Position numbers and translations under genes: made by a program. Positions 1-5,655 of a stretch of 8,758 bases of DNA are shown in pieces. Source of the DNA: DASRPD01 sp035646535 (lineage in GTDB: Bacteria > Actinomycetota > Acidimicrobiia > IMCC26256 > JANYLB01); NCBI GenBank assembly GCA_035646535.1, contig DASRPD010000100.1, forward strand, positions 1-8,758, given 5' to 3'. The notes beneath the pieces are model-generated. The model did not search any database, was not told where the DNA came from, and saw only the letters and a program-made list of their open reading frames with translations. The stretch's first letter is position 1; each line of letters starts with the position of its first letter.

Positions 1-34
1 AGGCTGAGGCCCCCAAGACCAGGAGGAACCAGCG

Positions 35-400
35 ATGAAGATGAAGGACAAGCTCATCGGTGCAGGAGCCGTGCTCCTCGCATTCGGCGGGCTCGGCACC
101 GCAGTTGCGATGGCCTCGACCTCGGGCGCGACGACGCCCCCCGCGGTGCACGCCCCGGCATCGGCGAACACGCCGGAGCCGACGAGCGCCACCGACACCG
201 ACAACGTCGAGCAGGGTGACCAGACCACGCCCGACGTCCCCGGAGCCGAGGAGACCCCCGACCCGAACGAGAAGGCCGACGAGGCCGACGGCGTGGACTG
301 CGTCGACGGACTCGACGCCCAGACCGGTGTCGAGTGCGACGGCGGACCCGCCGCCAACCCCAACGACCCGAACGAGGCTGACAGCACGACCGAAGGCTGA
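35..400 (+). CDS. Small secreted acidic protein, function unknown
   Basis: A 121-residue protein that I do not recognise as a named family. The ATG at 35 has an AGGAGG ribosome binding site at 21-26, 8 nt upstream, so this start is preferred over the in-frame ATG at 41. Residues 1-27 look like a Sec signal peptide: basic MKMKDK, a hydrophobic core to about residue 26, and a likely cleavage after A25-M26-A27. The mature part is low-complexity, rich in Pro, Thr, Ala, Asp and Glu, with 22 acidic residues against one Lys, so it is probably extended or disordered. It has two cysteines (C89, C101) in an Asp/Gly-rich stretch, which could form a disulfide, and two DPNE motifs (76-79 and 111-114). There is no lipobox. 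It could be a surface or cation-binding protein; this is inference. The gene ends before a strong hairpin, and anything upstream lies outside the window. Confidence 0.8.
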   Translation: MKMKDKLIGAGAVLLAFGGLGTAVAMASTSGATTPPAVHAPASANTPEPTSATDTDNVEQGDQTTPDVPGAEETPDPNEKADEADGVDCVDGLDAQTGVECDGGPAANPNDPNEADSTTEG

Positions 401-426
401 ACCAGCGAGAAACCACCTCGCGCACC

Positions 427-478
427 CACGTCGGCGGGGAACACCCCTTCCCCGCCGACGTGCGGCGCGACAGCTTTT
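427..478 (+). terminator. Hairpin terminator after the acidic protein gene
   Basis: A perfect 15-bp inverted repeat (427-441 with 448-462, arm CACGTCGGCGGGGAA) has a 6-nt loop, CACCCC. It starts 26 nt after the stop codon. A short T-run (475-478) follows only after 12 further bases, so it is not a textbook intrinsic terminator, but stable GC hairpins with weak U-tracts are usual in high-GC actinobacteria. Since the next gene (658-984) converges on this point, the symmetric stem may stop transcription from both sides. Confidence 0.75.
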
Positions 479-505
479 GACGCGGATCGTGAATGTTGGC
501 GCCTG

Positions 506-525
506 CCCGAGCCCGCGGGCTTGGG
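506..525. repeat. 20-bp near-perfect palindrome in the convergent gap
   Basis: The 20 bases centred between 515 and 516 read as an inverted repeat with one G-T wobble pair (CCCGAGCCCG / CGGGCTTGGG). As RNA it would make a short GC-rich hairpin with about a four-base loop. It lies between two convergent genes and could help terminate the minus-strand PepSY transcript; in that direction no T-run is obvious. It could also be a chance feature of GC-rich DNA. Confidence 0.4.
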
Positions 526-536
526 TCATGGTCGCG

Positions 537-564
537 CTCGACCCTCGACCCTCGAACCTCGAAG
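537..564. repeat. Four tandem copies of a 7-bp unit (CTCGAMM)
   Basis: Four contiguous 7-mers, CTCGACC, CTCGACC, CTCGAAC and CTCGAAG, run head to tail through non-coding DNA between the two convergent genes. The repeat is flanked by imperfectly inverted bases (GGTCA at 524-528 and GCGCT at 534-538, against AGCGC at 582-586 and TGACC at 590-594). The tract is short and may be a slippage product or the centre of a small dispersed intergenic repeat. Confidence 0.55.
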
Positions 565-657
565 GACGAACGTGAGCGAGAAGCGCAAGTGACCAGGCCT
601 TCACCCCGGGCGGCGTGCACGAGGCGTCACGTCGTATCCCAGTTCCGCCGTGCAGGC

Positions 658-984
658 TCAGCCGGCGTCGTTGGGCGTCTCTGCGTCCGGCTTGGCACTG
701 ACGACGTTGAAGGCCTTGTCGAGCTGCACGTCGAACTGGGTGCCGTCGGCTCTGGTGACCTCGATCTCGTAGTAGCTCTCCTCGTCATCGACCTCGGAGC
801 CGGTGACTCGGCCGCCGCCGGTGTGCTCGAGTGCGACTGCGCTCGCGTGTTCGAGCGCGCCGCCGGTGATGTGCGTCCCGCTGCCGTCGTCACTACCTGC
901 TGCGACCGCGATGCCGGTTCCACCGGCCGCAGTGACGGCGGCGACGACCGTGCCGGCGAGCACGAGCTTGATCCGTCGGTTCAT
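658..984 (-). CDS. Secreted PepSY-domain protein
   Basis: A 108-residue exported protein. The start is ATG at 984, supported by an AAGGGAG ribosome binding site (complement of 993-999) and by the start of the signal peptide, MNRRIKLVLAG; the reading frame stays open upstream, but those residues would precede the signal sequence. A hydrophobic segment spans about 5-28, with likely cleavage near A27-V-A-A. Residues about 38-97 fit one PepSY domain: the helix start ITGGALEHASAVAL, then GGGRVTGSEVDDEESYYEIEVTRADG and the closing strand FDVQLDKAFNVVS. PepSY proteins are small extracytoplasmic modules, thought to inhibit peptidases or act as sensing partners. ALEH occurs twice, eight residues apart (H46, H54), with H38 nearby. 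The gene is divergent from the two-component operon and faces two copies of the shared direct-repeat operator, so co-regulation is likely. It may tune the kinase's sensor region; that is inference. Confidence 0.87.
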   Translation of the reverse strand: MNRRIKLVLAGTVVAAVTAAGGTGIAVAAGSDDGSGTHITGGALEHASAVALEHTGGGRVTGSEVDDEESYYEIEVTRADGTQFDVQLDKAFNVVSAKPDAETPNDAG

Positions 985-1060
985 GGTGGGATCTCCCTTG
1001 TTGTCGAGGGTGTGCGCGCGGCGAGGTTCGACGCGGCCAACCGAGACTGCCAGTTGCACC

Positions 1061-1076
1061 CTGAACCCACCCTGAC
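1061..1076 (-). promoter_or_regulatory. Direct-repeat operator A, facing the PepSY gene
   Basis: On the minus strand the sequence reads GTCAG-N6-TTCAG, with half-sites at 1076-1072 and 1065-1061, an 11-bp period. Each half extends as TCAGGGT. The inner edge is 77 nt from the PepSY start codon, a normal position for an activator site. It matches three other sites in the window. The proposed binder is the OmpR-family regulator encoded at 1187-1864, whose family usually recognises head-to-tail repeats with about this period. The binding is inferred. Confidence 0.6.
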
Positions 1077-1079
1077 TGG

Positions 1080-1095
1080 CTGACTGCCCCCTGAA
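1080..1095 (-). promoter_or_regulatory. Direct-repeat operator B, facing the PepSY gene
   Basis: On the minus strand this reads TTCAG-N6-GTCAG, with half-sites at 1095-1091 and 1084-1080, again an 11-bp period. It lies next to operator A with an 8-bp offset between their nearest half-sites, giving four same-direction half-sites in 35 bp. With operator A this could let two regulator dimers bind side by side upstream of the PepSY gene. Confidence 0.6.
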
Positions 1096-1106
1096 AGGGC
1101 GCTACG

Positions 1107-1122
1107 TTCAGCTCACGTTCAG
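1107..1122 (+). promoter_or_regulatory. Direct-repeat operator C, facing the response-regulator gene
   Basis: TTCAG-N6-TTCAG on the plus strand, with the longer repeat ACGTTCAG at 1104-1111 and 1115-1122, exactly 11 bp apart. It ends 65 nt before the chosen start of the response-regulator gene. A -10-like hexamer begins 12 nt after it. This arrangement, a repeat in place of or overlapping the -35 element, is typical for activation by OmpR/PhoB-type regulators, so the two-component operon is probably autoregulated. Confidence 0.65.
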
Positions 1123-1133
1123 GGGAGTTGACC

Positions 1134-1139
1134 CATGAT
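1134..1139 (+). promoter_or_regulatory. Possible -10 element of the two-component operon
   Basis: CATGAT matches TATAAT at four of six positions and lies 12 nt downstream of operator C. Transcription would then begin near 1146, giving a 5' leader of about 40 nt to the ATG at 1187. The match is modest and was chosen by position, so it is tentative. If it is right, the small upstream reading frame at 1135 is not in the mRNA. Confidence 0.3.
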
Positions 1140-1212
1140 GAGGTTGCCGCGGCCGGTGTGTCGTGGATGGGAGCCGAAGCGCGGACATGAAGCTGTTGCT
1201 CGTCGAGGATGA
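1135..1212 (+). CDS. Possible 25-codon upstream reading frame overlapping the regulator start
   Basis: The ATG at 1135 has the best ribosome binding site in this region, AGGGGAG at 1121-1127 with 7 nt spacing, better than the one for the regulator itself. The frame encodes 25 residues (MMRLPRPVCRGWEPKRG...) and stops with TGA at 1210-1212, 26 nt inside the response-regulator gene in another frame. It could be a leader peptide that couples or attenuates regulator translation. Against this, the Shine-Dalgarno-like bases overlap operator C, and the likely transcription start lies downstream of this ATG. The peptide resembles nothing I know. Low confidence. Confidence 0.2.
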   Translation: MMRLPRPVCRGWEPKRGHEAVARRG

Positions 1213-1864
1213 CAAGAAGATCGCCTCCACGGTCAAGCGCGGCTTGGAGAGCGAGGGTTTCACGGTCGAGGTCGCCTTCGACGGCAACGATGGTTTGTGG
1301 ATGGCCACGGAGGGCTCGTATGACCTGATCGTGCTCGACGTGCTGCTTCCGGGCCGCAACGGCTTCCGCATCTGCGCCGATCTGCGCGAAGCGCAGAACT
1401 GGACGCCGATCCTGATGCTCACGGCCAAGGACGGCGATCTCGACGAGGCGGAGGCCCTCGACACCGGGGCAGACGACTACCTGACCAAGCCCTTCTCGTT
1501 TCCGGTCCTCGTCGCCCGGGTCCGGGCCTTGTTGCGGCGAGCCACGGGTCGCAATCCGGCGCCGGTGGGAGTCGGCGATCTGCGGATCGATCCGGGAGAG
1601 CGGCGGCTGTGGCGCGGCGACGACGAGATCTCGCTCACGGCTCGCGAGTTCGATGTGCTCGAGTTCTTCGTTCGCCGCGCCGGGCAGGTCGTGTCGAAGC
1701 ACGAGATCCTCGCCGGGGTGTGGGATTACGACTTCGATGGCGACCTCAACATCGTCGAGGTCTACGTGCGCCGGCTCCGACGCAAGATCGACGAGCCCTA
1801 CGGGCGGCATTCGATCGCGACCATCCGCGGCGCCGGCTACCGCCTCGACGATGACGACGACTGA
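1187..1864 (+). CDS. OmpR/PhoB-family response regulator
   Basis: A 225-residue DNA-binding response regulator, the usual length for the family. Residues 1-115 are the receiver domain: acidic pair D8-D9, phospho-accepting D51 (in IVLDVLLPG), T79 (LMLTA) and the conserved K101 (TKPF). Residues about 127-220 are the winged-helix DNA-binding domain, with LTAREFDVLEFFV, the recognition-helix region NIVEVYVRRLRRKID and the wing IATIRGAGYRL. It resembles the actinobacterial MprA/CutR-like group, but I would not name it. I chose ATG 1187 because it gives the canonical MKLLLVEDD beginning, with GGGAG at 1169-1173 as a slightly distant ribosome binding site; GTG 1163 would add eight residues. It ends in five Asp, a by-product of the 14-nt overlap with the kinase gene. 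It probably binds the 11-bp direct repeats at 1061-1122 and 3286-3301. Confidence 0.96.
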   Translation: MKLLLVEDDKKIASTVKRGLESEGFTVEVAFDGNDGLWMATEGSYDLIVLDVLLPGRNGFRICADLREAQNWTPILMLTAKDGDLDEAEALDTGADDYLTKPFSFPVLVARVRALLRRATGRNPAPVGVGDLRIDPGERRLWRGDDEISLTAREFDVLEFFVRRAGQVVSKHEILAGVWDYDFDGDLNIVEVYVRRLRRKIDEPYGRHSIATIRGAGYRLDDDDD

Positions 1865-3245
1865 CGGACCGCCGCGCGGCCGCGTCCGGAGCGTCACCGG
1901 CACGCTGCGCTTCCGCATCACCGCGCTCGCCACGCTCGTGGTCGCCGCGTTGCTGGTCGTCGCGGCCGGGGCACTGGTGGTGACCCAACGCAACCGGCTG
2001 ACGGAGAGCCTCGAAGCGACGCTCGGTCAACGCGCCCGTGACCTCGCCGACGTCGCCGGCAAGGGCGACGCCACCGGAACGCTCACCGGGTTCGGCGGCC
2101 AGGACACTGCCGCGCAGATCGTGTCCCCATCGGGAGTGGTGCTCGCGGCGAGCGCGAACATCGCTCGCGAGCCGCCGATGGCGCCCCCGCCGTCGAGGCG
2201 CGGCGCGGCGTTTCGCACCATCGATGACCTGCGCATCGACAACAGCGCCTTTCGGGTCCTGTCGCGTCGTGTCGACACGCCTCGTGGGCCGGCCGTGCTC
2301 CACGTGGCCGCCAACCTCGACGACGTCATCGAGAGCACCGGGGTCCTTGCCACCTCGCTCGCGGTGGTGATCCCCGCTGCTGTTCTCTTCCTCGCGGGAC
2401 TCATGTGGTGGCTCGTGGGGCGCACCCTCCGTCCCGTCGAAGACATCCGGGGGGAAGTCGCGCACATCGGCGGCACCGACCTGCACCGACGTGTCCCGCA
2501 ACCGAGGGGCGACGATGAGATCGCCCGGCTCGCGCGCACCATGAACACCATGCTCGACCGCGTCGAGGAGGCGACGCGCCGTCAGCAGCAGCTCGTCGCC
2601 GATGCGTCGCACGAGCTCCGCAGCCCGCTCACGCGGATGCGCAGTCGGCTGGAGGTCGACGGCGCGCATCCCGGATCGGCTGATCTCCCGGCGACGCAGC
2701 GCGACATCCTCGAGGAGACCGTGGGGTTGCAGCATCTCGTCGACGACCTGCTCCAGCTCGCGCGTGCTGATGCGGGCGCGCCGAGCGAGCGGTGGGAACG
2801 CGTCGACCTCGACGATATCGTCCTGCGCCAGGCTCGCCGGCTCCGCGCCGGTGGTCGCATCACTGTCGACCTCAGCGACGTCTCGGGCGCGCAGGTCGAC
2901 GGCGCACCCAACGAGCTCAGCCGGGCGATCCGCAATCTCGTCGACAACGCGGCTCGTCACGCCGCGTCCGTCGTCACGTTCACGCTCACCGAGGACGACG
3001 ACCGCGCGTGCCTCACCGTCGCCGACGACGGACCGGGGATCCCGCCTGACGAGCATGAACGCGTCTTCGAACGGTTCACCCGGCTCGACCGCGCCCGCAG
3101 CGCCGCAGATGGCGGCACCGGTCTGGGCCTCGCCATCACCCGCGACATCGTCGAGCACCACGGAGGTTCGATCACAGTCGACAGCGAGCACCTTCGCGGC
3201 GCCCGCTTCGTTGTGACCATCCCCACGCACGGCACCAGATCCTGA
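1851..3245 (+). CDS. Membrane sensor histidine kinase
   Basis: A 464-residue orthodox kinase, the partner of the regulator just upstream, whose 3' end it overlaps by 14 nt (ATG 1851); no clear ribosome binding site is seen, so translation is probably coupled. Order: short cytoplasmic tail; membrane segment 1 at about 23-45; extracytoplasmic sensor region about 46-165, which includes a Pro-rich stretch near 108-115; membrane segment 2 at about 166-189; HAMP about 190-242; HisKA with the phosphorylated H254 in DASHELRSPL; HATPase with N-box residues N362 and N366 (RNLVDNAARH), G1 box DDGPGIP (392-398), F-box ERVFERF (403-409) and G2 box GGTGLGLAI (421-429). All catalytic residues are present. 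Unlike Bce-type kinases, it has a sensor domain of about 120 residues, so it can sense a signal by itself; the ligand cannot be told from sequence. Confidence 0.96.
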   Translation: MTTTDGPPRGRVRSVTGTLRFRITALATLVVAALLVVAAGALVVTQRNRLTESLEATLGQRARDLADVAGKGDATGTLTGFGGQDTAAQIVSPSGVVLAASANIAREPPMAPPPSRRGAAFRTIDDLRIDNSAFRVLSRRVDTPRGPAVLHVAANLDDVIESTGVLATSLAVVIPAAVLFLAGLMWWLVGRTLRPVEDIRGEVAHIGGTDLHRRVPQPRGDDEIARLARTMNTMLDRVEEATRRQQQLVADASHELRSPLTRMRSRLEVDGAHPGSADLPATQRDILEETVGLQHLVDDLLQLARADAGAPSERWERVDLDDIVLRQARRLRAGGRITVDLSDVSGAQVDGAPNELSRAIRNLVDNAARHAASVVTFTLTEDDDRACLTVADDGPGIPPDEHERVFERFTRLDRARSAADGGTGLGLAITRDIVEHHGGSITVDSEHLRGARFVVTIPTHGTRS

Positions 3246-3285
3246 TCCGCCCCTGCCGATGGTCGACCGGTTGCCCACCGGGTCG

Positions 3286-3301
3286 TTCAGCTTGGAGTCA
3301 G
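3286..3301 (+). promoter_or_regulatory. Direct-repeat operator D, upstream of the lipoprotein-ABC operon
   Basis: TTCAG-N6-GTCAG on the plus strand with an 11-bp period, in the 120-nt gap after the kinase gene. It shares the nine bases CGTTCAGCT with operator C, and its half-site pattern equals that of operator B. It ends 65 nt before ATG 3366, the same distance as operator C to the regulator start. A weak -10-like TAGAGG begins at 3313, again 12 nt after the site. This suggests a separate, co-regulated promoter for the export operon. Confidence 0.6.
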
Positions 3302-3365
3302 GAGACAACCTGTAGAGGTGGGGACGATGATCGAGTCCACTTGCCGGTCGAGAGGAGCGCAGCGC

Positions 3366-4274
3366 ATGCGTCCAGCACACCGAAGCGGGTCCGGACGGCT
3401 CACCGGAGTCGCGAGACCGCGCCGAGACCTGATCGTCGCGGCGATCACCTGCCTGTCGGTGCTCATGGCGGCGTGCAGCAGCGGGACGACCGGCGACGCA
3501 ACGCCCGCGCTGCATCGGACACCCTTCGACGCCGCGAACTTCGTCGATCCGACGACGAGCACCAACCAGTGGCACCCGCTCCGACCGGGGATGCAATGGG
3601 TCCGTGAGGGGACGACCGAGGTCGGGTCGCGTGCGGTACCTCATCAGGTGATCACGACGATGACCGACGTCATCCGCGTGATCGACGGTGTTCCGACGGT
3701 GGCCATGATCGACCAGGACACCGACGCCGGCCAGATCTCCCAGGTCTCGATCGACTACTTCGGTCTCGACACCGACGGCAACGTCTGGCTTGTCGGCGGC
3801 TACACCGAGGCATATTCGGGCGGCGAGTTCACCAACGCCATCGACGCCTGGTTGGGAAAGGCCTCGGGCGGCGATCCGGGAATCCTCATGCCGGCGGACC
3901 CGACCATGTCGACGCCGCGGTGGTTCGTGGATAAGACCCCCGGCGACGATGGCAGCGCTGCCGAGGTGGTGGAGGTCGGCGCCTCACGCTGCGTCGCGTT
4001 CTCCTGTTACAAGAACGTGCTGGTCGTGCGGGAGGGATCGATCAAGGCGATCGACAACGAGTTCAAGTTCTACGCGCCCGACGTCGGGCTGATCCGCAAC
4101 TCTCCGCGCAAGGACAGCAAGCACAAGGACGTCGAGGAGCTCGTGAACCTCGTCCAGCTCAGCGGAGCCGGGCTCGCGGAGAGGAGCGACGAGGTCCGGC
4201 GTCTCGAAGCTCACGCCCGACAGACCGAACCCAAGGTGTTCGGCTCCGCACCCGAGTCGACCAGAGCGGGATGA
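3366..4274 (+). CDS. Putative lipoprotein, uncharacterised family, first gene of the ABC operon
   Basis: A 302-residue exported lipoprotein. The start ATG 3366 has AGAGGAG at 3351-3357 with 8 nt spacing; ATG 3327 (GAGG at 3315-3318) is an alternative that adds 13 residues. After a basic N-terminus of about 21 residues comes a hydrophobic segment (22-36) ending in VLMAAC, a lipobox with lipidated C37, then a Ser/Thr/Gly linker. The body has the pattern of a widespread uncharacterised secreted family, recalled rather than searched: FDAANFVDPTT, HPLRPGMQWVREGTT, a YFGLDTDGNVWLVGG strand pair, PGILMPADP and FYAPDVGLIRN. Two cysteines (C209, C214) close to each other may form a disulfide. A charged tail (about 250-302) follows. 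It overlaps ATPase 1 by 4 nt (ATGA), so it belongs to the transporter unit. It may deliver substrate to, or sense for, the permease; this is inference from context. Confidence 0.87.
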   Translation: MRPAHRSGSGRLTGVARPRRDLIVAAITCLSVLMAACSSGTTGDATPALHRTPFDAANFVDPTTSTNQWHPLRPGMQWVREGTTEVGSRAVPHQVITTMTDVIRVIDGVPTVAMIDQDTDAGQISQVSIDYFGLDTDGNVWLVGGYTEAYSGGEFTNAIDAWLGKASGGDPGILMPADPTMSTPRWFVDKTPGDDGSAAEVVEVGASRCVAFSCYKNVLVVREGSIKAIDNEFKFYAPDVGLIRNSPRKDSKHKDVEELVNLVQLSGAGLAERSDEVRRLEAHARQTEPKVFGSAPESTRAG

Positions 4275-4951
4275 TCCCCGCTGAGACCGGCCGCGACCCT
4301 CTCCTTCGACTTGAGGAGGTCTCGAAGGCCTACCGGACGGGGTCGTCGCCCACGGTGGTGCTCGAGGACGTGAACCTGGCGATCGGGCCCGGCGAGAAGG
4401 CGAGCCTCATCGGGCCGTCCGGGAGCGGAAAGTCGACGCTCCTGTCCCTCATCGCCGGACTCCTGCGGACCGATACCGGACACGTCGTGATCGGCGGCGT
4501 TGCGACCGACGCCCTCGGTGACACCGCCCGGGCGGCGCTTCGGGCGGAGAAGATCGGCGTCGTGCTCCAGTCCGACAACCTGATCCCGTTCCTGACCGCG
4601 GCGGAGAACGTCGAGCTGGCCATGGGATTCACCGGGCGCAACCGCAGTCGAAGTCGAGTCGGTGAGCTCCTCGCGGAGCTGGATGTCGCTCATCGGGCCG
4701 ACCACCTCCCACGGCAGCTCTCGGGCGGCGAGGCCCAGCGGGTCGCCGTTGCGGTCGCGCTGGCCAACGAGCCCGATCTCCTCCTCGCCGACGAGATCGT
4801 CGGGCAGCTCGACTCGTCGACGGCTGATCGGGTGGCCGACTTCGTGTTCGGCCTGGAGATGGCGGTCCTGTTCGTCACCCACGACCGCGAGCTGGCGCAA
4901 CGAGCCGATCTGCGACTCCGGCTCGTCGACAAGTCGGTGGTCCCCCAGTGA
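4271..4951 (+). CDS. ABC transporter ATPase 1 (MacB/LolD-like), altered after Walker B
   Basis: A 226-residue ATPase of the LolD/MacB/FtsE type. Walker A GPSGSGKST is at 48-56, the Q-loop glutamine at Q100 (VVLQSDNLIPFLT), the signature LSGGEAQR at 150-157, Walker B LLLADE at 170-175 with catalytic E175, and the switch histidine at H204 (FVTHD). After the catalytic Glu, the stretch normally reading PTG.LD is IVGQLD (176-181), so the usual Pro and Thr are lost, while D181 of the D-loop is kept. Catalysis should still be possible. It overlaps its neighbours by 4 nt on each side (ATGA at 4271, GTGA at 4948), so it is co-translated with the lipoprotein and ATPase 2. ATPase 2 is a clear relative (SDNLIPFLTAAENV against TDNLLPFLTVQENV), which points to an old tandem duplication and a possible heterodimer. 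Confidence 0.95.
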   Translation: MIPAETGRDPLLRLEEVSKAYRTGSSPTVVLEDVNLAIGPGEKASLIGPSGSGKSTLLSLIAGLLRTDTGHVVIGGVATDALGDTARAALRAEKIGVVLQSDNLIPFLTAAENVELAMGFTGRNRSRSRVGELLAELDVAHRADHLPRQLSGGEAQRVAVAVALANEPDLLLADEIVGQLDSSTADRVADFVFGLEMAVLFVTHDRELAQRADLRLRLVDKSVVPQ

Positions 4952-5655
4952 CGACATCGAACGGCATCCAGGCCGACTCGCTGGTGGTCGACCACCCGAG
5001 GCCCGCCGGCACCGTCCGGGCACTGGCCGGGGTGACGTTCGAGATGCCCGGCGGATCGAGCCTCGCCATCGCCGGTCCGAGCGGTTGCGGCAAGTCCACG
5101 CTTCTCGGCCTGTTGGGAGGATTGGCCCTGCCCACCAGTGGCGTCGTGCGCATCGGGTCGCAGGTGATCTCGTCGCTGACCGATCGGGAACGGGCCGACT
5201 TCCGCCGCGCGCACCTCGGGCTCGTGTACCAGACCGACAACCTGCTGCCGTTCCTCACCGTTCAGGAGAACGTCACGCTCCAGCTCGCACTCCACGGCGA
5301 CTCCGAGAAGGCCGAGGCCGAGGAGCGCACGATGACCTTGCTGGCCCGCTTGGGCCTCGACGCCAAGGCCGAGGCCCTGCCCGACGAGCTGTCGGGCGGG
5401 CAACGACAGCGAGTCGCGGTGGCCCGGGCGATCGTCCACCGACCAGAGGTGATCCTCGCCGACGAACCAACCGGCGCGCTCGACTCGTCGAACGCGGGGG
5501 TCGTCGTCGACCTTCTCCTCCGGGCTCAGGCCGACCTCGGGGCAACGCTGGTGATGGTCACCCACGACCCCCTCTCGGCGCGACGCACCGACCGGGTGAT
5601 CACCCTGCGCGACGGTGCGATCGTCGGTGAGCTGGAGCCCGACCGTGCTCGGTAG
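4948..5655 (+). CDS. ABC transporter ATPase 2 (MacB/LolD-like)
   Basis: A 235-residue ATPase starting with GTG 4948 inside the stop of ATPase 1 (GTGA). All motifs are canonical: Walker A GPSGCGKST at 43-51, Q-loop Q95 (LVYQTDNLLPFLT), signature LSGGQRQR at 148-155, Walker B and D-loop VILADEPTGALD at 168-179, and switch histidine H206 (VMVTHD). It belongs with the ATPases that work with FtsX-fold permeases, which use ATP to drive substrate extraction or export through motions of the extracytoplasmic domain. Its 3' end overlaps the permease start by 11 nt. It could pair with ATPase 1 as an asymmetric heterodimer, or the two could form separate homodimers; the sequence alone does not decide this. 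Confidence 0.96.
   Translation: MTTSNGIQADSLVVDHPRPAGTVRALAGVTFEMPGGSSLAIAGPSGCGKSTLLGLLGGLALPTSGVVRIGSQVISSLTDRERADFRRAHLGLVYQTDNLLPFLTVQENVTLQLALHGDSEKAEAEERTMTLLARLGLDAKAEALPDELSGGQRQRVAVARAIVHRPEVILADEPTGALDSSNAGVVVDLLLRAQADLGATLVMVTHDPLSARRTDRVITLRDGAIVGELEPDRAR

Noticed and set aside
1..34. A possible operator half-site (CTGAGG at 4-9) upstream of the acidic protein gene
   Set aside because: No second half-site is found 11 bp away, and too little upstream sequence is in the window to judge.
572..592. A six-codon frame (MSEKRK) with an AAGGA-like ribosome binding site
   Set aside because: Too short to support as a gene. It sits inside a probable repeat sequence, and nothing follows it.
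1653..1850. Upstream extension of the kinase frame through the regulator gene
   Set aside because: These codons overlap the DNA-binding domain of the regulator and encode Ser/Arg/Thr-rich nonsense. ATG 1851 gives a normal kinase N-terminus just before the first membrane segment.
893..1993. A 366-codon minus-strand frame across the regulator gene and the divergent promoter
   Set aside because: It covers the regulator gene antisense and the PepSY start region in another frame, with no family features. The PepSY gene and the regulator explain this DNA.
3265..3284. A weak hairpin after the kinase stop as a possible terminator
   Set aside because: The stem is only seven pairs with a bulge and has no T-run. 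The gap is better explained as a promoter region, and read-through into the lipoprotein gene cannot be excluded.
3318..3365. A longer lipoprotein N-terminus starting at GTG 3318 or ATG 3327
   Set aside because: It would place about 35 or more residues before the hydrophobic signal segment. ATG 3366 has a stronger ribosome binding site and fits the operator spacing. ATG 3327 remains possible.
1746..3644. A 632-codon open frame on the minus strand opposite the kinase
   Set aside because: It lies antisense to a kinase with every conserved motif intact, has Arg/Asp/Gly-rich composition typical of a GC-rich shadow frame, and contains no recognisable domain.
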